This document shows, one piece after another, positions 61,535-64,000 of a DNA stretch of 64,000 bases. Positions within the stretch are counted from its first letter, which is position 1. Each line of letters opens with the position of its first letter. The notes below the pieces were generated by a model. It did no database searches. It was not told the DNA's origin and saw nothing but the letters and a program-made list of their open reading frames with translations. The position numbers and the translations under genes were made by a program. Origin of the DNA: Bradyrhizobium zhengyangense (GTDB lineage: Bacteria; Pseudomonadota; Alphaproteobacteria; Rhizobiales; Xanthobacteraceae). The stretch covers positions 234,277-298,276 of the forward strand of contig NZ_JAKLUA010000009.1 of NCBI RefSeq assembly GCF_022012435.1. The letters are read 5' to 3'.

Positions 61535-63658
61535 ATGTACTCGCTTGGTATCGATATTGGCGGCACGTTCACCGACATTGTCCTCTATTGCACTGATGAT
61601 GGTCGCGTTGTCGCACACAAGGAGCTGACGACGCCCCATGATCCAACAATTGGAGCCCTCGCCGGCGTAAAGCAGGTCGTTAACGCCAGCGGCACCGATC
61701 CCGATCAGATTGGTCGCGTGGTCCATGCGACAACGTTGTTCACTAACGCTCTCATCGAGCGTCGTGGCGCAAGGACCGGATTGATCACAACGAGCGGCTT
61801 TAGGGATACGCTCGACTTACAGCGGGAGTTTAAATACGATCTGTATGATCTATTTCTGAAATTGCCAAAACCATTGATTGAGCAGGATGATCGCGTTGAA
61901 GTTAATGAACGCACCTTGTTCAACGGGCACATCCAGCATCCACTCAACGAAGACGAACTTCTAATAAAAACACGCCGGCTGCTCGACAGGGGCGTCACTT
62001 CGCTGGCAGTTTCATTCTTGCATTCATATGCCAATGGGACAAATGAACTGCGAGCCAAGAGCCTAATCGAGCGGCATTTCCCACAAGTCCAACTGTCGAT
62101 CTCGTCCGAGGTCTGCCCACAAATCCGGGAGTACGAACGAACGTCAACGACCGCCGCGAACGCGTATATCAAGCCCATTGCAGACAAATATTTGCGTGAA
62201 CTCGAGGTGCAGCTAAAGGCCTTTGGAATACCAGGAGCACTTTTCATGATGCTCTCAAACGGCGGATTGACGCATATCGAGGAAGCGCGCCGTACGCCGA
62301 TCGAACTGTTGGAGTCGGGGCCGGCTGCTGGCACATTGGTGGCCGCGTATTTCGGCAAACGCTCCGGATTTGACAATGTGCTTGCCTTCGACATGGGCGG
62401 GACAACTGCAAAGCTTGGCGTGATTGAGAACGGCGAGCCCCTGATCGCGTATCAGTTTGAAGCGGCTCGCCAGAAGCGGTTCGCCCCAGGAAGCGGATTG
62501 CCGGTGAACATCTCGACTGTTGAGCTTATCGAAATCGGTGCGGGCGGCGGGAGCATCGCACATGTTGATGAGCTAGGAATGCTCAAGGTGGGGCCGCAAA
62601 GTGCGGGATCGCGACCTGGCCCCGCCTGCTACCCGAACGGCGGAACTGCGCCAACGGTTACCGATGCAAACGTTGTTTCGGGGGCGATTGACGTTGATAA
62701 CTTTGCCGGTGGCACTATGGTTTTGCGCCGCGGAGCTGCAGAGGCGGCGCTCACAGGCGTCGGGCACGCCATAGAGATGCCATTCATCAAAGTGGCGAAT
62801 GGCATTCAGGCCATTGTTAACGAGACGATGGCAGCCGCCGCGCGTGTCCATGTTGCTGAGCGAGGCCACGATATAACTAAGTACAAGCTCATCGTGACGG
62901 GCGGTGGCGGCCCGATGCACGGTTGTGACGTCGCCAGACGTCTCGGCATCAAACAGGTTATCTGTCCGCCGAATGCTGGCGTCGCGTCGGCACTCGGCTT
63001 GTTGATTGCACCCGCGCGTGTTGATCGCTCGAGAACGCTTGGCGCCCTGCTGGGATCGATGGAAATCGAGAAACTCGAAGCAGCCTTCAGGCGCCTGGAA
63101 GACGACACAAGGCGCGTGATTGCGCAGGCCAGATCTCCGCACAGTACACTTCAGATGGAGCGCCGCGCCGACATTCGCTTTGTGGGCCAAGGGTCGGAGC
63201 TGGTAACAGGACTGCCCGTTGGACCCTACAGCGAGAGCGAACGTGAAACTATTCGCGCTGCGTTCATCCAGACCTATAAAGGTATCTTCGGCGATATCAT
63301 ACCCGATCTTGATCTTGAGATTATGAACATCCGTGTAACCCTGAAAGAAGTACGAGAACCCGCGAAACTTGGTCGGATGGAAGACCCTCCTCGCTCGGAG
63401 GGATCTCGCTATCGACCCGTGTATGATGATGCAACTCGCGCTTGGGTTAAAGTCCCAGTTCTTCGACGATCGGAACTCGGGATTGCAGGATCGATCGAAG
63501 GCCCGGCCCTTTTGGATGAGCAATCATCAACACTAGTTGTGCCGCGCGGGAGCCGCATGACGTTGGACGCCTCTGGCAATGTCATTGTTCAGCTCAGGGA
63601 TGATGGTGACAGTGTTACCGTTCCAGTAGCAGAGCACGCCACCGAAATCGGGGCGTAG
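61535..63658 (+). CDS. Hydantoinase/oxoprolinase subunit A
   Basis: A 707-residue ASKHA-fold ATPase subunit (HyuA). Phosphate-binding motif LGIDIGGTFTDIVLYC at the N-terminus, then VVHATTLFTNALIERRGART, the ATP-motif region VLAFDMGGTTAKLGVIENGE, EIGAGGGSIAHVDELGMLKV with GPQSAGSRPGPACY, and VTGGGGPMHGCDVARRLG. Full length for the family. The partner subunit B lies upstream. The pair forms a hydantoin- or oxoproline-hydrolysing enzyme, consistent with a nitrogen-compound pathway with the ABC transporter and monooxygenase. Confidence 0.93.
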   Translation: MYSLGIDIGGTFTDIVLYCTDDGRVVAHKELTTPHDPTIGALAGVKQVVNASGTDPDQIGRVVHATTLFTNALIERRGARTGLITTSGFRDTLDLQREFKYDLYDLFLKLPKPLIEQDDRVEVNERTLFNGHIQHPLNEDELLIKTRRLLDRGVTSLAVSFLHSYANGTNELRAKSLIERHFPQVQLSISSEVCPQIREYERTSTTAANAYIKPIADKYLRELEVQLKAFGIPGALFMMLSNGGLTHIEEARRTPIELLESGPAAGTLVAAYFGKRSGFDNVLAFDMGGTTAKLGVIENGEPLIAYQFEAARQKRFAPGSGLPVNISTVELIEIGAGGGSIAHVDELGMLKVGPQSAGSRPGPACYPNGGTAPTVTDANVVSGAIDVDNFAGGTMVLRRGAAEAALTGVGHAIEMPFIKVANGIQAIVNETMAAAARVHVAERGHDITKYKLIVTGGGGPMHGCDVARRLGIKQVICPPNAGVASALGLLIAPARVDRSRTLGALLGSMEIEKLEAAFRRLEDDTRRVIAQARSPHSTLQMERRADIRFVGQGSELVTGLPVGPYSESERETIRAAFIQTYKGIFGDIIPDLDLEIMNIRVTLKEVREPAKLGRMEDPPRSEGSRYRPVYDDATRAWVKVPVLRRSELGIAGSIEGPALLDEQSSTLVVPRGSRMTLDASGNVIVQLRDDGDSVTVPVAEHATEIGA

Positions 63659-64000
63659 GGCTCTAATATGCAGGCCTGTCACGTCACGGCAGTCGCGTGG
63701 CGCCGCAGGATGTCATGCCGGGAGGCCTTCGGATCTCGAAGTCAACCAAGGCGCGAGGCAAGCTCTCGGATGGAAACGATCATACTCGCCCCCTCAGTCG
63801 CGTTCGTATGCATGCTCTAGCGACACCACCGGGCGGCAACGCGCGAGCCAGGAGGTGTCGAGCACGATCCGCCGATCGATCGGCGGTGTTGTGCGGTAGA
63901 ACGGTTTTCTACCGTTGCCCTTCTGTAACCGGCATGAGCCCCCCACCTGGGCATCGCGCGAATGAGCTGCGATACAGCCTGGCATGAACTGTTTTTTGGA
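63659..64000. other. Terminal intergenic stretch with two inverted repeats
   Basis: No gene is recognised. It holds a perfect 18-bp palindrome CCGCCGATCGATCGGCGG at 63869-63886 and a perfect 8-bp inverted repeat CGGTAGAA/TTCTACCG around a 5-base loop at 63894-63914. The second may act as a terminator for the hydantoinase operon; the pair could also be the end of a mobile element outside the window. Confidence 0.35.

Overview
The window looks like a chromosomal or symbiosis-island segment of a Bradyrhizobium-type alphaproteobacterium. The coding sequence is GC-rich. It carries the gene order hupUV-hupSLCDFGHIJK-hypABFCDEX-hoxA-hupT, characteristic of H2-recycling soybean-type rhizobia, and several sigma-54 (-24/-12) promoters. 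The species assignment is inference from gene order and protein motifs; no database was searched.

Layout. (1) 0-9.5 kb: a sigma-54-activator-like regulator with an N-terminal PEP-hydrolase-type TIM barrel, a short paralogue of that barrel on the minus strand, then a plus-strand set of UPF0261/Tm-1-like protein, PEP-hydrolase-family protein, FAD oxidoreductase and pyruvate kinase, followed by a small XRE regulator and an lrgA-lrgB pair. The 548-bp gap before this set contains two copies of a TACCCA-N4-TACCCA element and a strong orphan intrinsic terminator. (2) 9.6-16.4 kb: a LysR regulator divergent from an SDR, split transketolase and two-gene TRAP transporter operon. (3) 16.4-18.5 kb: a membrane-anchored cyclic-nucleotide-binding-domain protein behind a sigma-54 promoter, two small proteins and otherwise empty sequence. 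(4) 18.5-23.9 kb, minus strand: a carbohydrate-type ABC transporter operon ending in an SMP-30/gluconolactonase gene. (5) 24.4-28.6 kb: sigma-54 promoter, nickel permease HupN, a TonB-dependent receptor overlapping it, and a convergent orphan hydrogenase-type cytochrome b. (6) 29-31 kb: a methyl-accepting chemotaxis protein. (7) 31.2-53.6 kb: DUF3422 membrane protein, H2-sensing hydrogenase HupUV, uptake hydrogenase HupSL with cytochrome HupC, protease HupD, Hup maturation factors, Hyp nickel/iron-cofactor factors, HypX, the NtrC-type regulator HoxA and the kinase HupT. (8) 53.6-54.2 kb: a frameshifted SDR pseudogene at a junction. (9) 54.6-63.7 kb: a visibly less GC-rich catabolic set of polar amino-acid ABC transporter, FMN-dependent monooxygenase, LysR regulator and hydantoinase/oxoprolinase subunits B and A.

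How it works together. HupUV senses H2 and signals through HupT to HoxA, which with sigma-54 RNA polymerase is expected to fire the -24/-12 promoters in front of hupS and hupG, and plausibly hupN. HupN and the outer-membrane receptor would supply nickel; HypA/HypB insert nickel, HypC/D/E/F make the Fe(CN)2CO group, HypX supports CO formation in air, HupF-K assist maturation, HupD trims HupL, and HupC passes electrons to the quinone pool. All four good -24/-12 elements have the invariant GG and GC 12 bases apart and lie about 40-55 bases before a start codon, which makes them the most coherent regulatory signal in the window.

Most worth following up: the sigma-54-driven nickel-uptake pair, the sigma-54-driven cNMP-domain membrane protein, the GAFTGA-less regulator with its candidate operator repeats and the adjacent PEP/pyruvate/LrgAB set, and a 25-codon ORF translationally coupled between DUF3422 and hupU.
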